Shown here in pieces: positions 12,120-18,584 of a stretch of DNA of 18,584 nt. The notes beneath the pieces are model-generated. The model saw nothing but the letters and a program-made list of their open reading frames with translations, searched no databases and was not told where the DNA came from. The DNA is from JAZFYD01 sp036443405 (GTDB taxonomy: Bacteria > Planctomycetota > PLA2), in NCBI GenBank assembly GCA_036443405.1, contig JAZFYD010000093.1, forward strand, positions 1 through 18,584, written 5' to 3'. The position numbers were made by a program, and so were the translations under genes. The first letter of the stretch is position 1, and every line of letters begins with the position of its first letter.

Positions 12120-12374
12120 ATGAAACGGGATGCACGTTCCTCCAAGAAGAAGAAGAAGTTCACCAAGTTCCGCGAACGCCGTTGCCGATTCCTCCGGTTG
12201 AAGGTCGATTTCGTGGATTGGAAAGATGTCGGCACGTTGCAGCGGCTCTGCACCGGCCAGGGCAAGGTCATCGGCCGCAAGCGGTCCGGTACCAGCGCGA
12301 AGTTCCAGCGGATGGTCCGCATCGCGATCAAGCGCGCGCGCTTCATGGGCTTGATGCCCTACATCGGCACCTAA
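12120..12374 (+). CDS. rpsR: Ribosomal protein S18
   Basis: An 84-aa basic protein of normal S18 length. It has the lysine-rich N-terminus (SSKKKKKFTKFRERRCRF), the 'VDFVDWKDVGTLQRLCTGQG' segment with the conserved 'D-x-x-x-L-x-x-F/L' pattern, and the C-terminal 'IGRKRSGTSAKFQRMVRIAI' and 'KRARFMGLMPYIGT' ending. It forms the 30S platform with S6. The start at ATG 12120 lies 10 bases after the rpsF stop, and rplI follows after 17 bases. The three ribosomal protein genes are in their standard order. Confidence 0.97.
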   Translation: MKRDARSSKKKKKFTKFRERRCRFLRLKVDFVDWKDVGTLQRLCTGQGKVIGRKRSGTSAKFQRMVRIAIKRARFMGLMPYIGT

Positions 12375-12391
12375 AGACGGGGGACGTAGGC

Positions 12392-12868
12392 ATGCCCAAG
12401 GTCAAGCGACAAAAACGAGCCGTCAAGGTTCTCCTTCTGCAGGACAACGAGAACCTGGGTCACGTCGGAGAGGTTGTTTCCGTCAAGCCGGGGTTCGCTC
12501 GCAACTATCTCTTGCCCGAACGTCTCGCCTGCAAGGTGACGGCGGACGCCATGCAGCGCGTCGAGCGGGACAAGAAAAAGGCCGTCGAGGTTCGTGCGGA
12601 GCGCACGGCCGCGCTTGCGGCACTCGCCGACCGAATTGAAGGCCTCAGCCTCATGATGGAGGAGAAGGCCAGCGACGAGGGGCACCTGTTCGGTTCCGTC
12701 GGAGCGCCCGAAATCGTCGCGGCGTTGGCGGAAAAGCAGATCGAGGTGGAAGAGCGCCAGATCGATATCGAGCGTCCGTTCAAGGAACTCGGTATCTACA
12801 CGGTGCCCGTGAAACTCTCGGCCGACAAGAGCAGCGACGTTCGAGTCTGGATCGTCGAACCCTCTTAG
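12392..12868 (+). CDS. rplI: Ribosomal protein L9
   Basis: A 158-aa protein that binds 23S rRNA and limits ribosome slippage. It has the N-terminal globular domain (VKVLLLQDNENLGHVGEVVS, VKPGFARNYLLPERLA), the long connecting helix (about 55-88, RVERDKKKAVEVRAERTAAL) and the C-terminal domain (LFGSVGAPEIVAALA, then RPFKELGIYTVPVKL). ATG 12392 has GGGGGACG about 6 bases upstream; longer upstream starts would run into rpsR. It is slightly longer than the usual 147-150 aa because of extra N-terminal basic residues (MPKVKRQKRA). Two REP-like palindromes start right after the stop. Confidence 0.97.
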   Translation: MPKVKRQKRAVKVLLLQDNENLGHVGEVVSVKPGFARNYLLPERLACKVTADAMQRVERDKKKAVEVRAERTAALAALADRIEGLSLMMEEKASDEGHLFGSVGAPEIVAALAEKQIEVEERQIDIERPFKELGIYTVPVKLSADKSSDVRVWIVEPS

Positions 12869-12875
12869 TTGCTGG

Positions 12876-12897
12876 CTCAACGCCTGACGGCGTTGAG
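12876..12897. repeat. REP-like palindrome, copy 3
   Basis: CTCAACGCC-TGAC-GGCGTTGAG is a perfect 9-bp hairpin, 8 bases after the rplI stop. Compared with the common form, two arm bases differ (CCAACGGC to TCAACGCC), and both have matching changes in the other arm. Confidence 0.7.
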
Positions 12898-12920
12898 GCG
12901 ATGCTGGCTCAGGGTTGTTT

Positions 12921-12971
12921 GCCCAACGGCTGACGCCGTAGTGTTTCTGGCCCAACGGCTGACGTCGTTGG
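12921..12971. repeat. REP-like palindromes, copies 4 (degenerate) and 5
   Basis: Copy 4 (12921-12938) is CCCAACGGC-TGAC-GCCGT with the end of its right arm lost. Copy 5 (12947-12971) is CTGGCCCAACGGC-TGAC-GTCGTTGG, identical to copy 1 across the core. Confidence 0.65.
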
Positions 12972-13395
12972 AGCGCACGCGTTCCCTGCATTGGAGATGC
13001 AAGCCCGTGCAGCGGGCGACCCGGCGGGCGAATGTGATTGATCTGCCGTGCGTCTCGTCCCGAGCGGAATTTGCGCGGTCAGTCCTGCACCGTTTTTCGG
13101 CAGCTTGTTCGCCGGGTTTGCTCCTCCGGTTCAGGGGTTCTCCACCGCGATTGCACTTTTTTCGTCCCTTTGATCCGTATTCTCAATCTGGCGTTGCGGC
13201 CAACCGATGCTCCTCGCTACTCTGCCGCGATGGGTCGTTGGTCTCCGTGACGTCTTGAGCAAGCTGTCTTTTGGGAGATGTCATTGGACCGGTTTTTTGT
13301 TGGGAGTCGGCTGTTCGGCCGGGGCCGGTCCGAGATCATTTGAGTTTGGTTAGATTAAGAGTCGGGCGTGGGGCGCCGATGGGTCAGGTCTGAAA

Positions 13396-14736
13396 TTGGA
13401 ATCCGCAAGTAACTCGATCTCCCGTCTTCCGCCCAACAGCACCGACGCCGAAAAGTCCGTGCTCGGCGCGCTTTTGCTGGACGGCGATTCGCTGTCCGAC
13501 ATCGCGCTGTACCTACACGCCGAGGACATCTACACCCCCGCGCATCAGAAAATCTACGAGGCCTGCATCGAACTCGGCCACCGCGCACAGCGCGTCGACG
13601 AGGTGACGGTCAAGGAGGAGCTCAAGCGCCGGGGCGATCTCGACGCCGTCGGCGGCGAGGAGTACCTCGCGGACCTCGTGGCGTTTGTGCCGTCGGCCGC
13701 GGGGGCTGTGGATTACGCGAGAATCGTCGCTGAGAAGGCGATCGCCCGAAACCTGATCCACTACTGCACCAACATCCAGGCGGCGGCGTATGACGGGAGC
13801 ATGCCCGGCGACGAGCTGCTCGACGCGGCGCAGGCGCAGGTGTTCGGTCTCGGCCGGCAGGGCGATTCCTCGATCGTCAACATCGCCAGCATCCTGGAGG
13901 AGACTCTCCAGGAGATCTGGCGCGAGGGGCCCGCGGACGAGGGCGGACTGCACACCGGTTTCTTGGAACTCGACGAGTTGACCGGCGGCCTGCAGGCCGG
14001 GGATCTGGTCATCGTGGCGGGCCGCCCCTCGATGGGCAAGACGACGTTCACCAACGGCATCGTGGACCACGCGGCCGTCGTCGAGGGTAAACCTGTCGTT
14101 GTCTTCAGCCTCGAGGTCGGCCGCAAGCAGCTTGTCCGCAACATGCTCGTTGCGCGATCCAGGGTCGAAATGTCGAAGTTGCGCCGCAAGACAACCACCC
14201 CCGATGAGCAACTACGTCTCGCCGAGGCGGCGAGCACCCTCACTGAGGCCTTGATCTTCGTGGACGACTCGACCATGACGACCGCGATGCAACTGCGCGC
14301 CAAGGCGCGTCGCATCAAGCAGAAATACGGCCTCGGCCTCGTCGTGCTGGACTACGTGCAGCTGATGGAGACTGGGGGCGGTGAGAACCGGCAACAGGAG
14401 GTTGCCCAACTCAGTCGCGCCCTGAAGGGCCTCGCACGCGAGCTGGAAGTGCCGGTCATCGCAATCAGCCAGCTCAACCGCAGCGTGGATGCCCGCGAGG
14501 ATCACCGGCCTCGCATGAGCGACCTGCGTGAGTCTGGCGCCCTCGAACAGGACGCGGACCTGATCATCTTCTTGTACCGCGAGGAGCAGTACAAACAGAC
14601 GCCGGAGAACATCGGGCTCGCCGAGGCGATCGTCGCCAAGCACCGGAACGGTCCGACCGGCACCGTGCGGCTGCGTTTCACGGGCGAACACATGCGCTTC
14701 GACAACCTCGCCATGCACGACTACGAGGCGATCTAA
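13396..14736 (+). CDS. dnaB: Replicative DNA helicase DnaB
   Basis: A 446-aa DnaB of normal length, the hexameric 5'-3' helicase at the replication fork. The N-terminal domain (about 10-110) begins LPPNSTDAEKSVLGALLLD. The RecA-type motor has Walker A GRPSMGKT (209-216, K215), the Walker B VVLDYVQLM near 315-323 and the DnaB motifs SLEVGRKQL (H2-like), ISQLNRSVDAR and LRESGALEQDADLIIFLYR. The Walker A and B residues are intact. The start is uncertain: TTG 13396 is the first candidate and conserved sequence begins about 10 residues later, but no good ribosome binding site is seen. The last codons form one arm of a 13-bp palindrome. Confidence 0.96.
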   Translation: MESASNSISRLPPNSTDAEKSVLGALLLDGDSLSDIALYLHAEDIYTPAHQKIYEACIELGHRAQRVDEVTVKEELKRRGDLDAVGGEEYLADLVAFVPSAAGAVDYARIVAEKAIARNLIHYCTNIQAAAYDGSMPGDELLDAAQAQVFGLGRQGDSSIVNIASILEETLQEIWREGPADEGGLHTGFLELDELTGGLQAGDLVIVAGRPSMGKTTFTNGIVDHAAVVEGKPVVVFSLEVGRKQLVRNMLVARSRVEMSKLRRKTTTPDEQLRLAEAASTLTEALIFVDDSTMTTAMQLRAKARRIKQKYGLGLVVLDYVQLMETGGGENRQQEVAQLSRALKGLARELEVPVIAISQLNRSVDAREDHRPRMSDLRESGALEQDADLIIFLYREEQYKQTPENIGLAEAIVAKHRNGPTGTVRLRFTGEHMRFDNLAMHDYEAI

Positions 14737-14749
14737 GATCGCCTCGTAG
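14721..14749 (+). terminator. 13-bp palindrome spanning the dnaB stop codon
   Basis: CTACGAGGCGATC (14721-14733) is an exact reverse complement of GATCGCCTCGTAG (14737-14749), and the TAA stop codon is the 3-base loop. The RNA hairpin would be very stable. No T tract of useful length follows. It may terminate transcription or protect the 3' end of the mRNA. Confidence 0.6.
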
Positions 14750-14758
14750 GTGATGTTT

Positions 14759-14800
14759 CTGGCCCAACGGGGTTTTCTGCCCAACCGCTGACGCGGTTGG
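14759..14800. repeat. REP-like palindrome, half copy plus copy 6
   Basis: The half copy CTGGCCCAACGG (14759-14770) is followed by CTGCCCAACCGC-TGAC-GCGGTTGG (14778-14800), whose 8-bp arms (14781-14788 and 14793-14800) pair perfectly. The inner G-C pair of the common form is swapped to C-G in both arms. Confidence 0.7.
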
Positions 14801-14853
14801 AGCCACACGTTCGCGGCGTCTGAGATGTGGTCTGGCGCTGCGGACTTGTCTCG

Positions 14854-14878
14854 CTGGCCCAATTGCTGACGCCGTTGG
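14854..14878. repeat. REP-like palindrome, degenerate copy 7
   Basis: CTGGCCCAATTGC-TGAC-GCCGTTGG keeps the flanks, loop and right arm but has two unmatched bases in the left arm. Similar GAGC...GTTCG...GAG sequence follows several copies, so the repeat unit seems longer than the hairpin itself. Confidence 0.55.
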
Positions 14879-14976
14879 AGCGGATGTTGGAACACCGCGT
14901 TCGCAGCGTTCGAGTTGGTCTCGGGCTCACGCCGTAGTCCGCGCAGCGCGCGACGGCGGTTCTCGGTCCTCTCCCG

Positions 14977-14982
14977 TATAAT
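14977..14982 (+). promoter_or_regulatory. TATAAT -10 box of bamA
   Basis: A perfect TATAAT ends 13 bases before the bamA start at GTG 14996. No clear -35 is present. The following AATCCCCCG is shared with the lpxC upstream region. Transcription would start about six or seven bases before the GTG. Confidence 0.5.
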
Positions 14983-14995
14983 CCCCCGCTTTACT

Positions 14996-17452
14996 GTGCC
15001 GACCCTGCAACACGCGACGTTCACCCGGATCCTCTGTCTGCTATGCGTCGGCGTATTCCTTTCCGCGGCGTTCGTAGACCGCGTGGCGGCCCAGGACAGC
15101 CCGCGCGTCGTCGCGATCCGCTTTCAGGGCAACCAGCGCTACACCGACGAGGTTCTGCGCGAGCAGATCGCAACCAAGGTCGGCGCGCTGTTGGACTCCG
15201 CGCTCCTGGGCCAGGATGAACGCACGCTGCGCAGGTATTTCTCCGCCGTGACGAGGATCGAGGAAATCCCGGTGGAGGGCGGTGTCGAAATCGTCTTTCA
15301 CGTGGAGGACCGCGCGATCGTCGGGAAGGTGACCGTCGACGGCTTCAAGACCGTCAACAAAGAGGACTTCCTGCCGCTGATGACAACGCGCCGTGGCCGG
15401 CCACTGCACAGCTTCGCGCTGAAGAGCGACAAGGAACTCATCGAGCGGTTGCAAAAGGAGAAGGGCTACCACTTCGCCGAGGTCCGGTACCGCACCGAAC
15501 CGACCAAGGACAAGGGGATCGTCGACGTGTATTTCGACGTGTACCCCCAACGGCGCATACGAGTCTTGAGGGTCGTACTCGAAGGCGCGCACTCGCTCGA
15601 TCGCAGCGACGTGCTGCGGGGCGCGACCAACTCCGACCGGTACCGCGACAAGTTCCTCGGAATCGGCAAGCTCCTCTCCCCGTCGTACTTCGACCGCGCC
15701 GCGCTCGACCAGGACCGCCGCCGGATCGAGCTGATCTACCAGGCCGAGGGCTATCTCGACGCGCGGGTCGCCCTTGTCGGCGTGCGCTTCGACGTCAACC
15801 GCGAATTCGCGACGATTCACTACCGCATCGACGAGGGCGAGCGCTACCTGCTCGGCGACCTCGAGGTCATCTGGTCCGATCGGGAGCACGCCAAGCCCGA
15901 GCCCGTAGACGCGGAGTTCCTGTCGCTGGACCGGTTGGCAGCTCTGGCGGTGTTCGGCTCCGGCGACCCCTATCGCATCGAGGACGTGCGCGCGTCCAGG
16001 CGGCGCATCGAACAGCGTATTTGGTTCAAGTCGTACGCCGTCAGCGACGTCGAGGTCGGCACTCACGCGGACCCGCTGAATCACACGGTGAATCTGACCT
16101 ATCGCATTACGGTGAACCGTAAGGTCTCCCTCGGCCGGCTTCGAATCGTGGGCAACCAATTCACGCGGGACAACGTGATTCGCCGGCATTTCCTGGAGGG
16201 CGCGTATCCGGGCGAACCGCTCAACATGGAGTCCGTGACGCGCGGGGAGAGTTCTCTTCGACGGCTCAACTACTTTTCGCGCGTGTCGCGGGGCCGCCAA
16301 AACCAGGGCCTGATCGCCGTCCCTGAGCCGACCAAACCAAACGAATACGATCTCGAATTCGACGTCACGGAGACGACCACGCGTTCCTTCAACATCGGCG
16401 GAGCGGTCTCCACCGATGGCGGCATCGTCGGCAACCTCCGGCTCGTCTATCGCAACTTCGATATCAAGAAGCCGCCGAATCGTCTCCGCGATCTGTTCGA
16501 TGACGAAGTCCTCCGCGGGGGCGGCCAACAGTTCACGGTGTCATTCGCGCCGGGCACAACGTTCAGCACGTTCGAGATCGCGTTCGCCGATCCCGCGTTG
16601 AGGGATTCCCGCTGGGCGCTGCGCACGAGCGTCGCTCGCCGGCTCTCCCGATTCGACGACTACGACCAGTCGACCGACGGAGGTTCGATCCGGGTGGGGC
16701 GGTTCCTCGATATGAACCAGCGTTGGCGGTTGAACCTCGATTGGTCCTACCGCGCCGTTCTGATCAGCAACCCGCAATCCAACGCGCCGAAAAACGCGCT
16801 CGCCGAGCAGGGCACGACCCGCGCCCACGGCGTCGGAGTGAGCCTCACCTTTGACCGGCGCCGGGAACTCGACGTCCTGCGCGGGTGGCAGATCACCATC
16901 GGTGCGCAGCTGTTCGGGTCGTTTCTCGGCGCGGACATGGACGTGTTCAAAACCCGGCTCAGCTATGTGCAGGGTTGGCGGATGTTCGAGACCGCAGCCG
17001 GGAACACCCACCGTTTGCTCCTAAAGATCGATGTGGATTACGCCAGTGGGTTCGGGCAGACGCCGGAAGTGCCGATTTTCGAGCGCTACTTCGCGGGTGG
17101 CCGAAACCTGCGCGGTTTCGAGTTCCGTGAGGTCGGTCCGCGCAGCAACGGGCGGCCGAGTGGAGGCGAGTTCCGCGGGCTGGTCACCCTGGACTACGCG
17201 ATCCCCATCGCGACGCGCAACCAGGGCGGCATCAGCCTGGACTTCGTGCTGTTTCTCGATCAGGGAACGCTGCTGAATCGGCTGTCGGACTGGACCAACG
17301 ACCAGTGGCGTATCACGCCGGGTTTTGGTCTCGCCATCGGATTCGGTCCGCCCACTCAGCCGCCGATCCACATCGATTTCGGCTTCCCGATCCAGGACGT
17401 GGACGGCGACGTCCGGCAGGTCTTCTCCTTCGCGTTCCGCCGGGACTTCTAG
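14996..17452 (+). CDS. bamA: Omp85 outer-membrane assembly protein (BamA-like)
   Basis: From GTG 14996 this is an 818-aa protein. It begins with a signal peptide (MPTLQHATFTRILCLLCVGV, then FLSAAF and a VAAQ-D cleavage site near 33). A periplasmic part with repeated POTRA-type units follows (about 35-440; for example 'VAIRFQGNQRYTDEVLREQI', 'VTVDGFKTVNKEDFLPL', 'VVLEGAHSLDRSDVLRG' and 'LRIVGNQFTRDNVIRRHF'). The C-terminal beta-barrel (about 450-818) has the Omp85 signature loop as LRGF at 705-708 and ends in Phe (FSFAFRRDF), as outer-membrane proteins do. It inserts beta-barrel proteins into the outer membrane. The longer frame starting at 14915 is rejected because the TATAAT promoter lies inside it. 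lpxC-fabZ follows. Confidence 0.93.
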   Translation: MPTLQHATFTRILCLLCVGVFLSAAFVDRVAAQDSPRVVAIRFQGNQRYTDEVLREQIATKVGALLDSALLGQDERTLRRYFSAVTRIEEIPVEGGVEIVFHVEDRAIVGKVTVDGFKTVNKEDFLPLMTTRRGRPLHSFALKSDKELIERLQKEKGYHFAEVRYRTEPTKDKGIVDVYFDVYPQRRIRVLRVVLEGAHSLDRSDVLRGATNSDRYRDKFLGIGKLLSPSYFDRAALDQDRRRIELIYQAEGYLDARVALVGVRFDVNREFATIHYRIDEGERYLLGDLEVIWSDREHAKPEPVDAEFLSLDRLAALAVFGSGDPYRIEDVRASRRRIEQRIWFKSYAVSDVEVGTHADPLNHTVNLTYRITVNRKVSLGRLRIVGNQFTRDNVIRRHFLEGAYPGEPLNMESVTRGESSLRRLNYFSRVSRGRQNQGLIAVPEPTKPNEYDLEFDVTETTTRSFNIGGAVSTDGGIVGNLRLVYRNFDIKKPPNRLRDLFDDEVLRGGGQQFTVSFAPGTTFSTFEIAFADPALRDSRWALRTSVARRLSRFDDYDQSTDGGSIRVGRFLDMNQRWRLNLDWSYRAVLISNPQSNAPKNALAEQGTTRAHGVGVSLTFDRRRELDVLRGWQITIGAQLFGSFLGADMDVFKTRLSYVQGWRMFETAAGNTHRLLLKIDVDYASGFGQTPEVPIFERYFAGGRNLRGFEFREVGPRSNGRPSGGEFRGLVTLDYAIPIATRNQGGISLDFVLFLDQGTLLNRLSDWTNDQWRITPGFGLAIGFGPPTQPPIHIDFGFPIQDVDGDVRQVFSFAFRRDF

Positions 17453-17505
17453 GCACCGGCCGTGGCGGCGCCGGGAGGCGGCAGGGCGCGAATGGGGTCG
17501 GTTCG

Positions 17506-17511
17506 TATAAA
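17506..17511 (+). promoter_or_regulatory. TATAAA -10-like box of lpxC
   Basis: TATAAA (within TATAAAAT) lies 15 bases before ATG 17527 and is followed by the same AATCCCCCG seen after the bamA -10. No -35 is evident. An RNA from this box would have a leader of only a few bases and no room for a Shine-Dalgarno. Confidence 0.45.
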
Positions 17512-17526
17512 ATCCCCCGAACTTTC

Positions 17527-18584
17527 ATGGAACGCGCGCAAAAGACAATCAACCGCGAGGTGGAACTTTCCGGCGTCGGCCTCCACACCGGCGAGGCCGC
17601 GCGCCTTCGGCTCCTTCCGGCCGATCCCGGCACCGGTGTCGTCTTTCGCCGAGCCGATCTGCCGGGCTCACCGGAGGTCGAGGCGGTCATCGACAACGCG
17701 TACAGCCAACCGCGCCGCAGCGGCATCAAGAGCGGCGACGCGGAGGTCAGCACCGTCGAGCACCTTCTCGCCGCTTTGCACGCGTTCGGCATCGACAACC
17801 TCATCGCCGAGATCACGGGCCCGGAAGTCCCGGGCATGGACGGATCGAGCCGCGACTTCGTGCAGGCCATCGAGAAGGCGGGGATCTCGGAGCAAAAACG
17901 CAAGGTCGAACCGTTCGTGGTCACGGAGGCGTTGGGGGTGAACGGCGGCGACTGGGCGATCGTGGTGCTCCCGCGCGAAGAGGGTTTGCGCATCTCCTAC
18001 ACGCTTGGCTACGACCAGCCGCGCACGGTGCATCAGACCCACACGATCGACTTGGATCCGGAGACGTTCAAGACGGAGATCGCGTCGGCGCGCACGTTTG
18101 TCACGAGCGACGAGGTGCAGAAACTCCGCGCGGCCGGATTCGGCCAGGGCGCCACGCCGGAAAACACGGCCATGATCAGTGCGGACGAGGAAGAGGATCT
18201 GCGGACGCTGCGGTTTCCCGATGAGTACGTCCGCCACAAGGTGCTCGATGTCATCGGTGACTTTGCGCTGCTGGGCCGGCCGCTCCACGCGCACATCATG
18301 GCGCAGCGCACGGGTCACGAAGCCAATCGCGCGCTGGTGAAGAAACTCGCTTCCGAGATTCGCCGCCGCGAGGATCTGGGCTACACGCGACGGCGGACCG
18401 GATTCGACATCTCCGAGATCATGCGGGTCCTCCCGCACCGGTATCCGTTCCTCCTCGTGGACCGGGTGATCGAGATCGAGGGATTCAAGCGCGCCGTCGG
18501 GCTCAAGAATGTCACGATCAACGAGCCCTTTTTCCAGGGCCACTATCCGGGAACGCCCATCATGCCGGCGGTCCTGACGTTGGA
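17527..18584 (+). CDS. lpxC: LpxC-FabZ fusion (truncated by window edge)
   Basis: The frame from ATG 17527 is open to the end of the window (352 full codons). Residues 1 to about 285 are LpxC, the zinc deacetylase of UDP-3-O-acyl-GlcNAc that commits lipid A synthesis. Zinc ligands H79 (TVEHLLAALH), H237 and D241 (RHKVLDVIGD) and the catalytic H264 (GHEANRAL) are present, as are GLHTG and ATPENTAMI. From about 290 the chain continues into a FabZ hot-dog domain: FDISEIMRVLPHRYPFLLVD with catalytic H304, then FFQGHYPGTPIMPAVL. FabZ dehydrates 3-hydroxyacyl-ACP. The usual 'MPGVL' is MPAVL here. Such LpxC-FabZ fusions are known in Bacteroidota and some Planctomycetota. The remainder of FabZ, including its catalytic acid, lies beyond the window. 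Confidence 0.95.
   Translation, partial: MERAQKTINREVELSGVGLHTGEAARLRLLPADPGTGVVFRRADLPGSPEVEAVIDNAYSQPRRSGIKSGDAEVSTVEHLLAALHAFGIDNLIAEITGPEVPGMDGSSRDFVQAIEKAGISEQKRKVEPFVVTEALGVNGGDWAIVVLPREEGLRISYTLGYDQPRTVHQTHTIDLDPETFKTEIASARTFVTSDEVQKLRAAGFGQGATPENTAMISADEEEDLRTLRFPDEYVRHKVLDVIGDFALLGRPLHAHIMAQRTGHEANRALVKKLASEIRRREDLGYTRRRTGFDISEIMRVLPHRYPFLLVDRVIEIEGFKRAVGLKNVTINEPFFQGHYPGTPIMPAVLTL

Larger units (their letters stand above)
12869..13395. other. Long spacer between rplI and dnaB
   Basis: This 527-base gap holds no convincing gene. The first 100 bases carry three REP-like palindromes. The rest is more AT-rich than the surrounding genes and has T-runs near 13095, 13155 and 13293, a 7-bp inverted repeat GGACCGG/CCGGTCC (13286-13292 and 13325-13331), and a possible promoter region near 13340-13360 (TTGAG, TTAGATT) ahead of dnaB. 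A + strand ORF at 12869-13258 reads through the repeats and lacks protein-like composition. A small RNA or the dnaB leader would fit, but neither is shown. Confidence 0.5.

Noticed and set aside
12869..13258. 129-aa + strand ORF after rplI
   Set aside because: It reads directly through the REP-like palindromes, has Arg/Ser/Cys-rich composition and no ribosome binding site.
14915..14995. Upstream extension of the bamA frame
   Set aside because: The extension contains the TATAAT box and a non-protein-like Arg/Ser run, whereas GTG 14996 starts a clean signal peptide.

Overview
The window is GC-rich bacterial DNA in two parts that meet at a tRNA-Gln gene near 7.7 kb. The right part (about 7712-18584) is chromosomal housekeeping DNA, all on the + strand: tRNA-Gln(UUG), a short GlmU-type nucleotidyltransferase, prs, rplY (L25/CTC), pth, rpsF, rpsR, rplI, dnaB, an Omp85/BamA outer-membrane assembly protein, and the start of an lpxC-fabZ fusion. 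BamA together with LpxC means a Gram-negative cell with outer membrane and lipid A. The gene order, the lack of ssb between rpsF and rpsR, the truncated GlmU and the LpxC-FabZ fusion fit best with Planctomycetota or a related PVC or FCB-type lineage. That placement is inference from gene content, not a phylogeny.

The left part (1 to about 7.7 kb) looks like an integrated mobile element. At its right end is a compact, overlapping + strand operon: an excisionase-like HTH protein (4145), two small ORFs (50 and 24 aa, the second a four-cysteine micropeptide), an unknown 127-aa protein, a RepA/AAA_25-type ATPase with a C-terminal winged helix (4974), a second excisionase-like HTH protein (6167) and a tyrosine recombinase (6468). 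A terminator-like hairpin follows, then the tRNA. Further left are accessory genes: an unknown 409-aa protein with a weak sigma-factor-like look, a two-helix membrane protein, a small HTH-like protein with an unusual start, a stand-alone GIY-YIG protein on the - strand, a 25-aa hydrophobic micropeptide on the - strand, and the 5' end of an unknown - strand gene that leaves the window at base 1. The left end of the element was not found.

The chromosomal intergenic spaces carry a dispersed REP-like palindrome (consensus near CCAACGGC-TGAC-GCCGTTGG). Paired arm changes between copies show that the hairpin is conserved. I saw no copy in the left part. The housekeeping genes form a translation and replication cluster (nucleotide-sugar and PRPP supply, ribosomal proteins, peptidyl-tRNA recycling, replicative helicase), followed by an envelope pair (BamA, LpxC-FabZ). 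Three of these genes have -10-like boxes so close to the start codon that the mRNAs would have almost no leader.
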